64,000 nucleotides of DNA from Fonsecaea monophora (lineage: Eukaryota; Ascomycota; Eurotiomycetes; Chaetothyriales; Herpotrichiellaceae): contig NW_019173979.1 of NCBI RefSeq assembly GCF_001642475.1, forward strand, positions 1 to 64,000, in the 5' to 3' direction. A model generated the notes under the pieces. It worked only from the letters and a program-made list of their open reading frames with translations, searched no databases and was not told where the DNA came from. The translations under genes were made by a program, and so were the position numbers. Positions 32,176 through 43,570 of the stretch are shown here, in pieces. How positions within the stretch are numbered: the stretch's first letter is position 1; the number at the start of each line of letters is the position of its first letter.

Positions 32176-35100
32176 ATGTCATGGCCAACAACGTCGCCTG
32201 ATATGGCTATCAACCGCTACCCGGAACAGGTGGAATTCCACGGTGATGGAAAGCCGACCTCAGGTCAAAGGAAGAAGGTGGTGGTTGTCGGTCTGGGAAT
32301 GGTCGGCATAGCCTTTGTGTAAGTTCACAGACGGCGTTGGTCCAGGATACGACGAACCTGGGAACCAGATCAGAGCATCCAGCTAATGGCCGCTTGACAG
32401 AGAGAAGCTCCTCAAACTCGATGCCAAGAGGAAAGAATACAACATCGTGGTCATTGGCGAGGAACCTCATCTCGCCTACAACCGCGTCGGATTGACCAGC
32501 TTCTTTCAGCACAGACGAGTCGAGTCGCTTTACCTCAACCCGGAGTCTTGGTATAAGACCCACGCAACAGACTCTTTCGGCTACCATCTGAACACTCTCG
32601 TGACCGAAATCAAGCCGGAGCAGAAAGTTGTGGTAACAGCTTCAGGTGATACGATACCTTACGACACCCTTGTTCTGGCAACGGGGTCCGATGCCATCCT
32701 CCCACGGCATACCCCCGGCCATGATGCCAATGGAGTGTTTGTATACAGAACCATTGACGATCTTCAGAAGCTCATCGCCTTCGCGACGACTGTCAAGGAT
32801 ACAACAGGCTGCGTCGTGGGTGGCGGACTCCTAGGTCTCGAAGCAGCCAAAGCCATGATGGACCTGGAGGAATTCAAGCAGGTCAAACTCATTGAAAGAA
32901 ACAGATGGGTCCTGTCGCGGCAGCTCGATGGAGATGCTGGTGCCATGGTCGTCGAGCTCGTCCGCAATCTCGGACTCGACGTTATGCTTGGCAAGAGGGT
33001 TGGAAGAATCTTGACCAACGAGGACAACGCTGTGAGGGGTGTTGTCTTCGAGGACGGCGAGGAAATGGAGTGTTCCTGCATCATGTTCGCCATCGGCATC
33101 AAGGCGAGAGACGAGTTGGCCAGGGCTGCGGGTTTGAAGTGCTCCGACCGAGGAGGTGGTGTCGTGGTCGATGACGATCTCAGGACGAGCGACCCAAGCA
33201 TATACGCAATTGGCGAATGTGCAAGCTGGGGAGAGCAGACGTTTGGTCTTATCGCACCAGGGATCGAACAAGCCGATGTCCTATCATTCAATCTCACCCA
33301 AGCCAAGTTCCACAGCCCTCGGACCTTCAAACGGCCAGATTTGAGCACAAAGCTGAAGTTGTTGGGTGTCGAAGTCGCCAGCTTCGGGGATTTCTTTGCC
33401 GACAGAGATGGACCGAAGGATCTTCCGAAGAGGCACGTGAAGCGGCAGGAGAAGAGAGCCGCGGACAAGCACCTCACAGATGGGTCTATACCTCCGGCCG
33501 TTAAAGCGATCACCTACAGAGACCCATTTGCGGCTGTATACAAGAAATATTTGTTCACCGTGGATGGCAAATATCTCCTTGGTGGTATGATGATCGGCGA
33601 CACGAGGGACTATGTCAAACTGGTGCCGATGGTCAAGAACAAAAAGCAATTGGAGGTGCCTCCATCTCAATTCATCATCGGAGCATCAAAGGATGGCGAA
33701 GAAAATGGCGACGACCTGTCAGACGACACACAAATCTGTTCTTGCCACAACGTCAGCAAAGGCGACGTCGCGAGCGTGGTCAAGGACGGCTCCTGCAAGT
33801 CGATTGGCGACGTCAAGTCTTGCACCAAGGCGGGCACAGGCTGCGGTGGGTGCATGCCTCTAGTTCAGTCTATATTCAACAAGGCGATGAAAGACATGGG
33901 TCAAGAAGTTCTGAACCATATTTGTCCTCACTTCAGATACTCACGGGCTGACCTCTACAACATTGTCTACGTCAAGAAACTGAAAGACTTTGGCGCGGTC
34001 ATGAGATCCAGCGGCACCAACCCAAACAGCCTCGGATGTGAAGTGTGCAAGCCAGCCGTTGCGTCGATACTCTCCAGCATGTTCAACAAGCACGTCATGG
34101 AGAAGCCACTTCACGGACTGCAGGATACCAACGACAAGTACCTTGGGAATATTCAGCGCAATGGAACGTTCTCCGTCATACCCCGTGTTGCTGGTGGTGA
34201 GATCAGCCCTGACAAACTCATCGTCATCGGCCAAGTTGCGAAGAAATACGGCCTCTATACCAAAATCACTGGTGGCCAACGCATTGACATGTTCGGTGCA
34301 AAGAAGCACGATCTCCTTGATATCTGGTCGGAGCTTGTGGCAGGTGGACTCGAATCCGGCCACGCCTATGCCAAATCTCTCCGCACGGTCAAGTCGTGTG
34401 TAGGTACCACTTGGTGCCGCTTCGGCATCGGAGACTCGGTCGGTCTTGCTATCCGGCTGGAGGAGAGGTACAAGTCGATTCGAGCACCACACAAGATCAA
34501 AGGTGGCGTTTCCGGATGCGTCCGAGAATGTGCAGAAGCCCAAAACAAAGATTTCGGGTGCATTGCCACAGAAAAAGGCTTCAACATCTTCGTGGGAGGT
34601 AATGGCGGCGCGACGCCGAGACACTCGGAAATCCTGGCCAAAGACGTCCCCCCAGACGACGTCATCCCCATCCTCGACCGTTACTTGATGTTCTACATTC
34701 GAACAGCCGACAGGCTTCAGAGAACGGCTCGGTGGGTAGAAAGCCTGCCTGGTGGTATCCAGTATCTGCGCGAGGTTATTCTAGAGGACAAGCTCGGCAT
34801 CTGTGCGGAACTCGAGAAACAAATGCAAGAGCTTGTTGGTACATTCTTTTGCGAATGGACGGCAGTACTGAACGACCCGGAGAAGCGGAGAGCGTTTCAG
34901 CAATTTGCAAACACGGCAGATAACAGGGAACCTGCTGTGGAAAAGGTCGAGGAGAGAGGGCAGTTCAGGCCCGCGTATTGGAGCAGGGACTCGGTAGACG
35001 AAGACTTCAAGGGGACCCGGTGGTCCAGTCTTACGTGGCAACCCATTGTCGAGGCGAACAAGTTCCAAGACCTGGACACTGGCTCGTCACAAACCGTTAT

Positions 35101-35620
35101 ACGGGGCGACACGCAACTCGCCATCTTCAAACTAAAGGGCAAATACTACGCCAGCCAGCAAATGTGCCCGCACCGCCGAACCTTTGGACTCTCGGACGGC
35201 CTCGTGGGTGAAATCACCTCGCCCGGCTGCAAAGACAGCAAACTCTACGTCAGCTGCCCGTACCACAAGCGGAATTTCCAGCTGAACGGTGAGATTGAAT
35301 TTGGTAAGAAGGATGCGGGCGCCGGCTCGTGCTCCAACGACAACAGTTTGTCCATCGCCACGTTCCCGGCTGAGGAGCGGGATGACGGTTGGGTGTACCT
35401 CAAGCTGCCGCCGGTGCAGGAGATGGACAACGTGCTTGGAACAAGCAAGTGGATGGTCAAGCAGGATGAAGCACCGAGTCCCTTTGCCCGACTTGACAAG
35501 AGGCTCGGGTACGATAAAGGGCTGCGGCCCCAGAAGACGGTCGGGCCCTTGTTTGGGACTGGAAATGTGCGGGCTGGACGAGAAATCGGGGTGGCGGCGC
35601 AAAGGAGGATTGACTGGTAG
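32176..35620 (+). CDS. niiA: Nitrite reductase (NAD(P)H, ferredoxin-independent)
   Basis: The enzyme makes the six-electron reduction of nitrite to ammonium. Two exons, 32176-32318 and 32401-35620 (intron GTAAG...CAG), give 1120 aa, close to other fungal NiiA. The start ATG 32176 is the first in frame; the Met at 32203 is a possible alternative. Parts in order: NAD(P)H-FAD oxidoreductase domain beginning 'KVVVVGLGMVGIAFVEKLL' across the splice and including 'TGCVVGGGLLGLEAAKAM'; a BFD-type [2Fe-2S] segment ('CSCHNVSKGD', 'CTKAGTGCGGC'); sulfite/nitrite reductase repeats; [4Fe-4S]-siroheme ligands C714-x5-C720 and C754-x3-C758; and a C-terminal Rieske domain with C970-x-H972 and C1000-x2-H1003. 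All ligands are present. It is transcribed in the same direction as niaD. Confidence 0.96.
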
Positions 35621-36032
35621 TCTGTAGACAATCAGGCGATAAGATGTTGGGAACAGATACATCGTGTACCCGAGGACCATTCCATTCTCTTTGTTCTTCA
35701 CAATTGACTCGGCATTGGTCTTAAAAAGAGAGTCCATGACCAGACTGTCCAAGAAAAAGTGTCAGCCTCGTCACAGAAAAGAGTACAAGGCTGAGAGCCA
35801 ATCCAGCCAATCACATTTGAGGGACTTCGGCACTTTTCGGCTCTTAGCGCGTTTCGCATTGTCTTGCTGACTGGCAACATTTCTCATCAGCCCGACCCAA
35901 CTTATCCTCTTCCGCCTATTTGTATCCATAATTGGTGAGGAAAGAACATGCAGATATTGCTTTGAGCCTAAGGAACAAAGTTGGAGCCGACAGAGAGAAC
36001 GCGGAAGGGAGGGGGCGCCAAGCAGCTTCGTT
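35621..36032. other. Intergenic between niiA and the Vps62-like gene
   Basis: No coding content is seen. It contains a short poly-A rich stretch near 35745 and presumably the promoter of the Vps62-like gene. Confidence 0.4.
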
Positions 36033-37586
36033 ATGAGCGGGGCATTGAACTCGCGCCACCGACAATATGACCATCTGATTCTCTCTACGGGTCTCTTTGG
36101 CACGCTTCTTCTCCAGCTCGTCGCCGCATACACGGTTCCGCAATATGTTTTGGACTACGGTGAGTTTGTGTCCGAAGAAAAGAAAGCAAGGCCAACAACG
36201 TTTCCCGTTGTGACACTGTCGGTCGGTCGCCTGAGGTCACCCGGCGAGATTGAAGCGATCGTATAACCTTGCTAGCGAAGAGAATATTTTGCATTGGCTA
36301 ACCAGCTCTCTTCTTCAGCCCCAATCGTCTGGCTTCACTCCGACGACCCGTACATGCCAAGTGATATCTTGACGCATATCTTGCACACGTCCCCGAGGAT
36401 CGGCTTTGAACCAATCACCGAGGCGACACCGCTGGCAAGCCTCGAGAATCTGTCGCTGTTGAACGCCTACGGCAAAGATGGGACCGACGTCTTCTTGACG
36501 GCGGTGGACGACGTGTCGACCTTCCCGGACTGGGTGCTCGGCGAGACACCGGATGCGGCGACGGGTGCCCTTGCCAATTCTACAGCGTGTGCGGTTGTCG
36601 TGGTGGAGAAGACGACGAAGGAGGGAAAACACGTCGACCCCCAGCAGGGTCAGCAAGAAGTACTAGTCTTGGACGCTTTCTACTTCTACTTCTACTCGTG
36701 GAACGAAGGGGCGGATATCTCGCAGGTCCTTCCGCCGCTGAACAGGTTGTTCCCGGACAGTAGGCCGGGTGATCACTATGGAAATCACCTGGGCGACTGG
36801 GAACACAACATGGTCCGATTCCAGAACGGGAAGCCGACGGGGATATACTTCAGCCACCACACCAGCGGCGAGAGCTGCGCGTGGGAAGACGAAGCGTGCC
36901 TTTCGAAGCAGGGGGAGCGACCCGTCGTGTTCAGCGCGCGCGGATCCCACGCAAACTATCCCTCGGCGGGGAGCCATGTCCACGACGAAGCCCTCATCGA
37001 CGTCGCAGACAAGGGCCGGATGTGGGATCCCATCAAACGAGCATATTTTTACCGCTACGACCCTCAGACAGGCGGACGGGGAATCTTCACCGCCGCAGAC
37101 CCCGCCGGCGCCGACCCGACCGACTGGCTCAACTTCAACGGCAACTGGGGCGACAAGCAATACCCGGACACGGACCCGCGACAAGAGACGGTCCCGTATT
37201 TTGGCCTGAAGAAATTCAACAGCGGCCCCAACGGACCCAAGTTCAAGCACCTGGTGCGTAAAGGCCTGGTGCCCGACGTGGGCGAGAAGCCCAACCTCAT
37301 CAAGACCCTCGTGCACTGGTACATGGGCATGTACGGGTGCTGCCTGAAGGGGATCAACCCGTGGGTTGTCGTCGTGTTGGTAGTGCTTGTCGTGGCCGTG
37401 TCTGTTGCACTGTGCGTCTTTGCGTGTAAGAGAGTTCGGCCGCGGTTGAAGGCGTGGATTCTCAAGAAGACGAAGAGGAGGAAGCACGACGAAGCTAAAG
37501 ATACCGCTGATGTTCAGCTTCGTCTGCTTGATCCCGACGGGGTGGAAGCGGAGGATGATCCAGAGGTGCTTGGTATAGATAGATAG
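36033..37586 (+). CDS. Vps62-related membrane protein
   Basis: Two exons, 36033-36159 and 36319-37586 (GTGAG...CAG), encode 464 aa. The first exon supplies a hydrophobic segment at about residues 16-36 (signal peptide or anchor), and the splice restores 'VLDYAPIVWLHSDDPYMPSD'. The body carries the Vps62/DUF946 signature: 'LDAFYFYFYSWNEG', 'VGNHLGDWEHNMVRF'-type sequence (here 'YGNHLGDWEHNMVRFQNGKP'), 'VFSARGSHANYPSAG' and 'IWDPIKRAYFY'-type sequence. A second membrane helix of Val/Leu lies at residues ~391-414, followed by a strongly basic stretch ('KRVRPRLKAWILKKTKRRK') and an acidic tail. This suggests a lumenal or extracellular domain anchored by the C-terminal helix with a cytosolic tail. 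Yeast VPS62 affects vacuolar protein sorting; the molecular function is unknown. Confidence 0.88.
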
Positions 37587-38435
37587 ATGGAAGGGCCGCA
37601 ATATAACTCTAGAGGTTCGTTCCGCGGCGTGCTGGATGCTGTTCCAGGCTGTCTGGGCAATACGTTATACCACTGACTCAGTAAGCAGCCCTGATGACCA
37701 CTCGGTACTATAGACGAATCGGATATATATTGTGGTGAACGCTGCCAGATGATGTCGATCGATTATTACTGGTATAGTGCACACACCATATGAAGGATGT
37801 GCTGTCTTGCAGCGGATAGCTATACTTAGTCACTCGCTTGACCAGATACTAAACGTAGTCGGTATGGTTTCCCTCGAGCAGTTTGAAAAGATTCCACGAT
37901 CTCGATGTTCAGCCTCACCGGGTCACTATTGCAAGTTGCTATTAAGGTACGTGACGTCTCAGTGCTGACTCGTACGTTAGGTGATCGCCCTATGTCCAAA
38001 GCCTACGCCGCCGACTATGAGTAAACGGCTTTGGTCACTCTCGATATCTCCACGAAACCCCACATCTGCCATTCCTCTTCCTGCGTCATATCACAGAATG
38101 GCCGCGTGTGCCGTACCTCATCGCCAACCGACATGGCAGCTGGCGTTACAAAGTGAGACGATGTCGCACGACACCTGGCCAACTGCTGGCCAGGCCTGGT
38201 TCGTCGAGCCGTAGGAAATCCTTCAATGAACTCAATAACTGATTGACTCTCAGGCAAGCGGCATCGTTCTGCCAACAGCGGCGACGCCGATAATGACAAC
38301 GACAGCAACAACAGCGGTAAGCCTCGAGACATCACCAGAGCGCCAAAGTCAAACTCGAAGGCCATACACTCTCATTTGAAAACCCGGGGGGACAAAAGAA
38401 CCGTTCGGTGTCTCTTACACATTAGTGATGCTTGA
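37587..38435. other. Intergenic, no gene seen
   Basis: No credible coding content. Around 38290-38320 there is a short Asp/Asn/Ser-codon repeat ('gataatgacaacgacagcaac'). This may be a remnant of the decayed gene that follows. Confidence 0.4.
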
Positions 38436-39144
38436 TTGCCGATGCAACCAGGGAAACGGCGACGTTCTGTGGACAGAGACGAACCAAACCACGAGGCGGA
38501 ACGGCTGCGGCACAGCTCGACTCGGTATACAGAGTCGAGGACAACACCTGACACGGATATTTTCATTTTAAAACTGGCTAGACGATTCCTCCTGGTCCCG
38601 GGAAGCCTCCAGACAGAACGGAACTCCATGAGTCACGTCCGGCATACCCTGCAAACCTGCCCCTGTCATTCCATCCCCTGAGGACAGCTTGGAAATAGCA
38701 CCATAAGCTCGCCCAGGGAGTCCGAGACGACCACTGCGAGTGTGCATGACACGGATTACCGGCAATCATTACGCTATCGCATCATCTTTGTTGAACGCGA
38801 AAATCCTCCGCCAGAGCTGATACGGAAGGCACAGAGAATAGTGTCACGCTCCCGAGCCTCGCCTGAGATGGATGGTGCCATTATTGAAGAGCTGAAACAA
38901 ACATCTCGAAGACTCCAAGATCCAGGCGAAGATACAATCATCAAACAGCTAGTGCCTGATATTATTCCATCTATGGAAAGTATCCCCGACCACAGACTGG
39001 AAGATGAACGCAGATCAAGCCTGGTTCGACTCTGCCCCTGCGCCGCTCAACCAAAACACCATGCGCTATCTAATACGCTGCCACAGCATTCATTTGAAGA
39101 TGCCAAACCTAGAAGGAGAGTCAGGCTTATACATAAGGTGTTAG
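38436..39144 (+). pseudogene. Decayed copy of a fungal-expanded protein family (DUF7924-associated type)
   Basis: Pieces of one protein lie in two frames. From 38436 the frame reads a basic 'KRRRSVDRDEPNH'-like start, then hits TGA at 38679-38681. The same frame continues with 'SPRESETTTASVHDTDYRQS', 'RENPPPELIRKAQRIVSRSR' and 'IIKQLVPDIIPSM' down to codon GAA 39000-39002. One extra base (39003) then moves the protein to the next frame. There 'MNADQAWFDSAPAPLN' follows directly, the expected continuation, and the fragment stops at TAG 39142-39144. Family members I recall continue into a PD-(D/E)XK-like C-terminal domain, which is missing here. The breaks (nonsense, +1 shift, truncation) indicate a pseudogene. 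The family label rests on memory and is less certain than the breakage. Confidence 0.65.
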
Positions 39145-39693
39145 GTAGCACTTACGGCGATATGAGTGCGCATCGGAGATGATGAGGCGGTTACGAGGAC
39201 TGCCTACGGCATTAGAACACAATGTCGCGATCTCCCGTGCAGCCAGAGTATAGCACTACTTGTATTCTTTCCACGATATTGTTCCCCTTCGGTTCACTCA
39301 TCACGAATGGTTGACCTAAAGAGGCATCACCAAGACATGCACGACTGCGGCCGCGCTGACAATTTGTCCGTGGCCGGAAGCCCTGTCCAGTGCTTGCCAT
39401 CCTACTCGATTCATGCTTACTTGTAGCCGCCGGACAGTACTGTATATGCTATGTGTTCTCGCCCGTCTGGATTACAACTGTGGCTGCACAGGGGATGGGC
39501 TCTGCGTGAAAACTTGCGGAGATGAAGAGTGTAGCTGGGTTGGGGAAACATCCAAGCACCACTTGGTTTGTGACATGTGTAAGATACTCCGTTGTTCCAT
39601 TTCAATCTTCAAATTGAATACGCCTGGTTTGCTTTGCTGGCTCAAAAGCTCGAAAGGTGATATCAATAACATGACTGCCATACAAAGACTGCA
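39145..39693. other. Intergenic, no gene seen
   Basis: This is sequence between the truncated pseudogene and the small minus-strand gene. No conserved coding piece could be recognised in any frame. Confidence 0.4.
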
Positions 39694-40071
39694 TCAGCGC
39701 CGAGATCCGTTCATCTCCTGGTAAATACCGTGCTCTTTTAATTGCTCGAGAGCGTCGAGCACCCAGTGTCGACAGTCCCTTCGCACGACGACTCCCTCTA
39801 TCTCCTGATTGCGGGGCACAGGGATCGAGCGACAAACGCCGTCCACTTTGGACAGATCGGCCTGTGCCACGGTGCCCTTTTCGTACTTCATGTAGAACTG
39901 CCCCGAACCCTCGATATCGTCGCGCTGTCCCGCGTCGTATTGCCATCCGGGGCCGTGACCGCCCATGACCTGATAAATCCACCCCTTGCCCTGTTCCGCT
40001 TCGATGTAGACTGCGTCGTGGAAGACGGGCATCGACTTGAACCGCGCGATATAGACCTTGTAGGAGGCCAT
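39694..40071 (-). CDS. Small conserved fungal protein of unknown function
   Basis: The frame encodes 125 aa from ATG 40071 with a clean stop. The composition is that of a globular protein: 'YKVYIARFKSMPVFHDAVYIE' at the start, 'GWIYQVMGG' and 'GWQYDAG' in the middle, and 'RRDCRHWVLDALEQLKEHGI' near the end. The pattern 'DCxxWVLDALexLkexGI', together with a short beta-rich N-terminus, recurs in uncharacterised small ascomycete proteins I remember. I cannot name a function. There is no signal peptide or membrane segment. Confidence 0.65.
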   Translation of the reverse strand: MASYKVYIARFKSMPVFHDAVYIEAEQGKGWIYQVMGGHGPGWQYDAGQRDDIEGSGQFYMKYEKGTVAQADLSKVDGVCRSIPVPRNQEIEGVVVRRDCRHWVLDALEQLKEHGIYQEMNGSRR

Positions 40072-40608
40072 GACATCGGTGCCCGGGGCAAGGCTGAGGG
40101 AAGGGGGAGGATTCTTGCTCCACTAGCGCTCTATGGAGATCTTGCTAGTGGGGGAGGATACCCGGGAATGCGTAGGACGTCTTGGCCTGAATGGCCGCCG
40201 GAAATTGCTGCACCGCCGTGTGTCGATTTCTTGGCCAACAACTCTGCGTACCGATTAAAACTGTAGCAGCACAGTCTCTGCAGGAGATCGCGAATTGGGG
40301 CCAAAGCCCTAGCCTGGAAGGATGAGTTTGCACAAGGGAAAACAAACTCTAGGATGTGTTTGCTGGTGATGCGGATTTTGGTGAATATCCATCTGGTGTC
40401 ACCCAAGTGTCACCCATTCAGAAAATGACTAAGCGCCAAGACATAAGACCCATACATCTTGGCGGGGTCGGCGCGAGCCGTAAGTGAACGCCGCGCCAAA
40501 TTTATGCAATGTCGCCGAGCCCGCGACCTTGAACCAAACATTCACAACCCTTAACAAGACATAGCCACAGTTGTCGCGCAGACGCCCTCATATCTGGTAG
40601 AGCACGAT
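40072..40608. other. Divergent promoter region, no gene seen
   Basis: It separates the start of the small minus-strand gene from the plus-strand PD-(D/E)XK-like gene. No coding content was recognised. Confidence 0.4.
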
Positions 40609-42303
40609 ATGGCGGCAGTCGAAGCATTTCTACCTCAAAAGGGTCGAGATGCAGGACAGATTTCGCGCCCCGACGACACATGTCCAAATCGCTCAAAACG
40701 ACCGAAGCGCATCCATCATGATAGACCTCTCTTTCCCCCAGCTTTCTGGGACAATTTGTCAAAAATTCACCTAGACAAGCACGCCCTGAAAGAGTTAGAT
40801 AGAAGAAATGCGCAACTGGCAGCAAGTTCTTGTTCACCATACGGAACGCGACACCTTTTCGATCCCGCGACCACTAGTGATGCGACCACTAGTCCTGCGA
40901 GGGGAAGGACTTCACTTCTTTCCGCTACCGATTTTCTTCGTCATTGTGATCGAGACCAGCTTAGAGAACTTGAACGGCTCGCAGGAGACGGCGGGCCCGA
41001 TATGTCGGATGTGAGAGGCGTGAGTATGCTGCTATCTTTTTCGTCATCAACGCTGACCTCCCCTCGTTGTCTACAGAGCATGAGGCCTCCACCCCGTCCA
41101 GTGATCCAGAGCGAGACTGGGACACATGCATGCAAGCCCACTTCTCACACCGCATTGACCACTCACACTACCAATGAGCCTACAACCGAGAAGAACAATC
41201 AGACTACCGACCAGAGAACCACACAAACTGTCAAAAGCAGTAGCCCATACTGTCCCAACTTTGATCAGAACCTCACCGATGGGGGGGTTTACCCTGCTAA
41301 TTTCTTGTTTCAAGATGGTGAAGCAGCCAAAAGACCGGGTAATTGGGAGCAGATCAACCAACGACTAGGCGTACGACGACTCTCTCTTTCACCCTCGAGT
41401 TTCTCGGAAGCAGATTTTCAAAATTTTGCTAAAAACAACGACAATGCTCACAAGGAGAAGCAAGTAACCACATCGGTAATACCAATTATCGAGGGCAAGA
41501 TCATCGACCCTGGATCTGTGTGCGGCGGAATCCGATGGACAAATTTGGATCCTCTCACAGATGGAACAATTGTCCCTGGCAATCCTGACATCTATTACGG
41601 CGCCCGTCCCGAACGATTGGACCGACGCGTCCGGGATGAGCTGAGGAACTCTATCATTCCATCAAAACAGGATTCCCTCCCTATCGTGCCAAATTTCTTT
41701 CTAGCTGTGAAAGGCCCTGATGGAACTGAGAGAGTTGCGAATAGCCAGGCTTTGTACGATGGAGCTTTAGGGGAGAGGGGCATGATTCGCCTATTATCAT
41801 TCGGACATGAGAAGCCAGTCTTCGACAACAGCGCGCATACGATTTCATCGATATACTACCATGGTTACCTTCAGCTGTTCACCATCCACGCTGCATCACC
41901 AACTGGTCCTGGTGGCAGACCGGAATATTTCATGCACCGATTGAGATCCTTTGCCATGAACGACTCTCCAGAAACATTTCGACAGGGAGCCGCTGCCTAC
42001 AGGAATGCTCGGGATTGGGCGAAAGAGCAAAGAGACCAGGCCATCGAGCAAGCAAACGCGAGGGTAAATGGCCGTCAAAGCACAATACTTGGGGTCGAGA
42101 CCAGTGTCGAGCAGGCGTCGAGCCTCACGTCCGAGCCTAGATTGGGTGATGCCAACACCGAGACTCCGATCCAGGAGACACAACCCCATCCAACCGAAGA
42201 TCTCGAATCGACTCTCAATTCTCACAACTCTGCAGTCTCATCCGGCGAGCTTTCATCGAGTCAAGGGTCTACCAAACGTTTACACAGACAACCTCTAGAA
42301 TAA
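40609..42303 (+). CDS. Fungal PD-(D/E)XK-nuclease-like protein
   Basis: The start is ATG 40609. The frame is open throughout, but 41020-41076 (57 nt, GTGAGT...CTGAC...ACAG) is best read as an intron: it begins right after 'GGPDMSDVRG' and encodes unrelated residues. Exons 40609-41019 and 41077-42303 give 545 aa. N-terminal conserved block 'PPAFWDNLSKIHLDKHALKELDRRN'; a Thr-rich linker; then 'NWEQINQRLGVRRLSLSPSSFS', 'VTTSVIPIIEGKI', 'PGNPDIYYGARPERLDRRVRD', 'VPNFFLAVKGPDG' and 'QALYDGALGERGM'. The D...(E)xK spacing fits a PD-(D/E)XK core with D308 and K349, but the position two before K349 is Ala347, not the Glu I recall in relatives. The protein may therefore be catalytically dead. The function is unknown; it is a lineage-expanded fungal family. 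Confidence 0.65.
   Translation: MAAVEAFLPQKGRDAGQISRPDDTCPNRSKRPKRIHHDRPLFPPAFWDNLSKIHLDKHALKELDRRNAQLAASSCSPYGTRHLFDPATTSDATTSPARGRTSLLSATDFLRHCDRDQLRELERLAGDGGPDMSDVRGVSMLLSFSSSTLTSPRCLQSMRPPPRPVIQSETGTHACKPTSHTALTTHTTNEPTTEKNNQTTDQRTTQTVKSSSPYCPNFDQNLTDGGVYPANFLFQDGEAAKRPGNWEQINQRLGVRRLSLSPSSFSEADFQNFAKNNDNAHKEKQVTTSVIPIIEGKIIDPGSVCGGIRWTNLDPLTDGTIVPGNPDIYYGARPERLDRRVRDELRNSIIPSKQDSLPIVPNFFLAVKGPDGTERVANSQALYDGALGERGMIRLLSFGHEKPVFDNSAHTISSIYYHGYLQLFTIHAASPTGPGGRPEYFMHRLRSFAMNDSPETFRQGAAAYRNARDWAKEQRDQAIEQANARVNGRQSTILGVETSVEQASSLTSEPRLGDANTETPIQETQPHPTEDLESTLNSHNSAVSSGELSSSQGSTKRLHRQPLE
41020..41076 (+). other. In-frame 57-nt intron of the PD-(D/E)XK-like gene
   Basis: The donor GTGAGT, a branch-like CTGAC at 41052-41056 and the acceptor CTACAG are all present. 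The length is divisible by three with no stop, so it is invisible to open-frame prediction. Confidence 0.65.
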
Positions 42304-43570
42304 TCTCCGCCTCAGAATAAGCGTCAGAATGTTCGCCAGTCTGACGACGGTGATGAACACCTGTGACTCAGCTCGTGGACAGTGTTATCACGTCTCAATG
42401 TCCTTTTCAGGAGCCTCTTCTACTTTTGTGGTTTCCAGACCACGAGTATCAACGATCATCCAAGAATGGAAAAAAACAAACAAAAAGAAAACTCGGGGTT
42501 TCTAAACGCCGCTTGTGTTCCTGCGGTACTCCCAACATGGAGATTTGTATGTCTCTATTTCATACTGTGGGTTCTGTCTAGTGCACCTCCAACGCGACAA
42601 TGTTTGCTCTGACCGGAATTGTTCTGGATCACGCTCCTCCTGCCTTTAATTCTCCGTCATTGCACCTTGTTGAATGACGCTAACAAATCGGTTTCTCAGA
42701 TCTTGAGCGACGGCGATCCGACCTAAAAAAAAATCAGCACCGTGGCACTTGGCGTCGTTTCGAGTTCCCCAATGTACAGTGTTCGACGGCCTTGATGACA
42801 CCAAAGATGGTCAAGTTTGATGTTGTTGTCCAGCAAACACTCCGTGACGAGTGGTTATTCTCGACCGCAATTCACATGCCATCGTGTCTGTCATATCCAT
42901 CTGCTTGGAGGAGGGATTTGACCTTCTCAAGATTACCAGTGGCGCAGGCTTTTTCGAGGCAACCCTTGGCAGGGCGACATATTCAAGATACGAAGAGACT
43001 ACCAAGGCACTTGTGTGGAGAATCAGGAAAGCTAATGTACGAGGTATATTACAAGTGCTCGTGGAAAAGGGCATACAGGAAAAGCTAACACCCTGCTTTG
43101 GTGGCAAGGACCGGCAGACCTATTTTGAGGAGACAGTTGGTGGAAGTCTCCCCTCCATGACGGGCTTAGCTTCTCCATCAAGGTAGATAACTCGTAGCCT
43201 AAATCCATTTGTACCTGATTCAAAATACCACCACATCCGTTTCCTGACCCGTTGTATCGTTGTTGAACAGCACCCATACTAGGCACAGAGAGAAATTCAC
43301 CTCGACTGCCACGATTGATTTTTCTGTGCTCTCTTTTTTTTTTTTTTTTCTACTGCAGATTCACTGAAAACCCCCCGAGGCGTGATTCTGGTTCCTTGCT
43401 GGAGTTAGGCAGAGAGCACGTAGGCTGGGGAATCCACCTTGTCGCCCTTGTCGAGACTCGCGCTGCTTGTCAGTGTGAGAAAGCCCGGATCATCCCCTCC
43501 TCTTTGTCCCAACCGGCAGCGTGATGTGAAGTGCAAGGAGCCAACTCGGCTCAAAAACGCCCAAGAAAAT
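42304..43570. other. Intergenic with one unexplained open frame and a poly-T tract
   Basis: The plus-strand stretch 42851-43186 is open for 112 codons after a stop. It has normal protein composition ('IVSVISICLEEGFDLLKI', 'LVWRIRKANVRGILQVLVEKG') but has no ATG near its start and I do not recognise it. It could be a gene remnant. A run of about 19 T lies near 43328-43347. Otherwise nothing is seen. Confidence 0.35.

Noticed and set aside
33941..34624. 227-codon antisense frame within niiA
   Set aside because: It is opposite the siroheme domain of niiA; no independent motif, start context or promoter.
36663..37601. 312-codon open frame antisense to the Vps62-like gene
   Set aside because: It mirrors a GC-rich, conserved gene and its product is low-complexity Val/Arg-rich sequence without any family motif.
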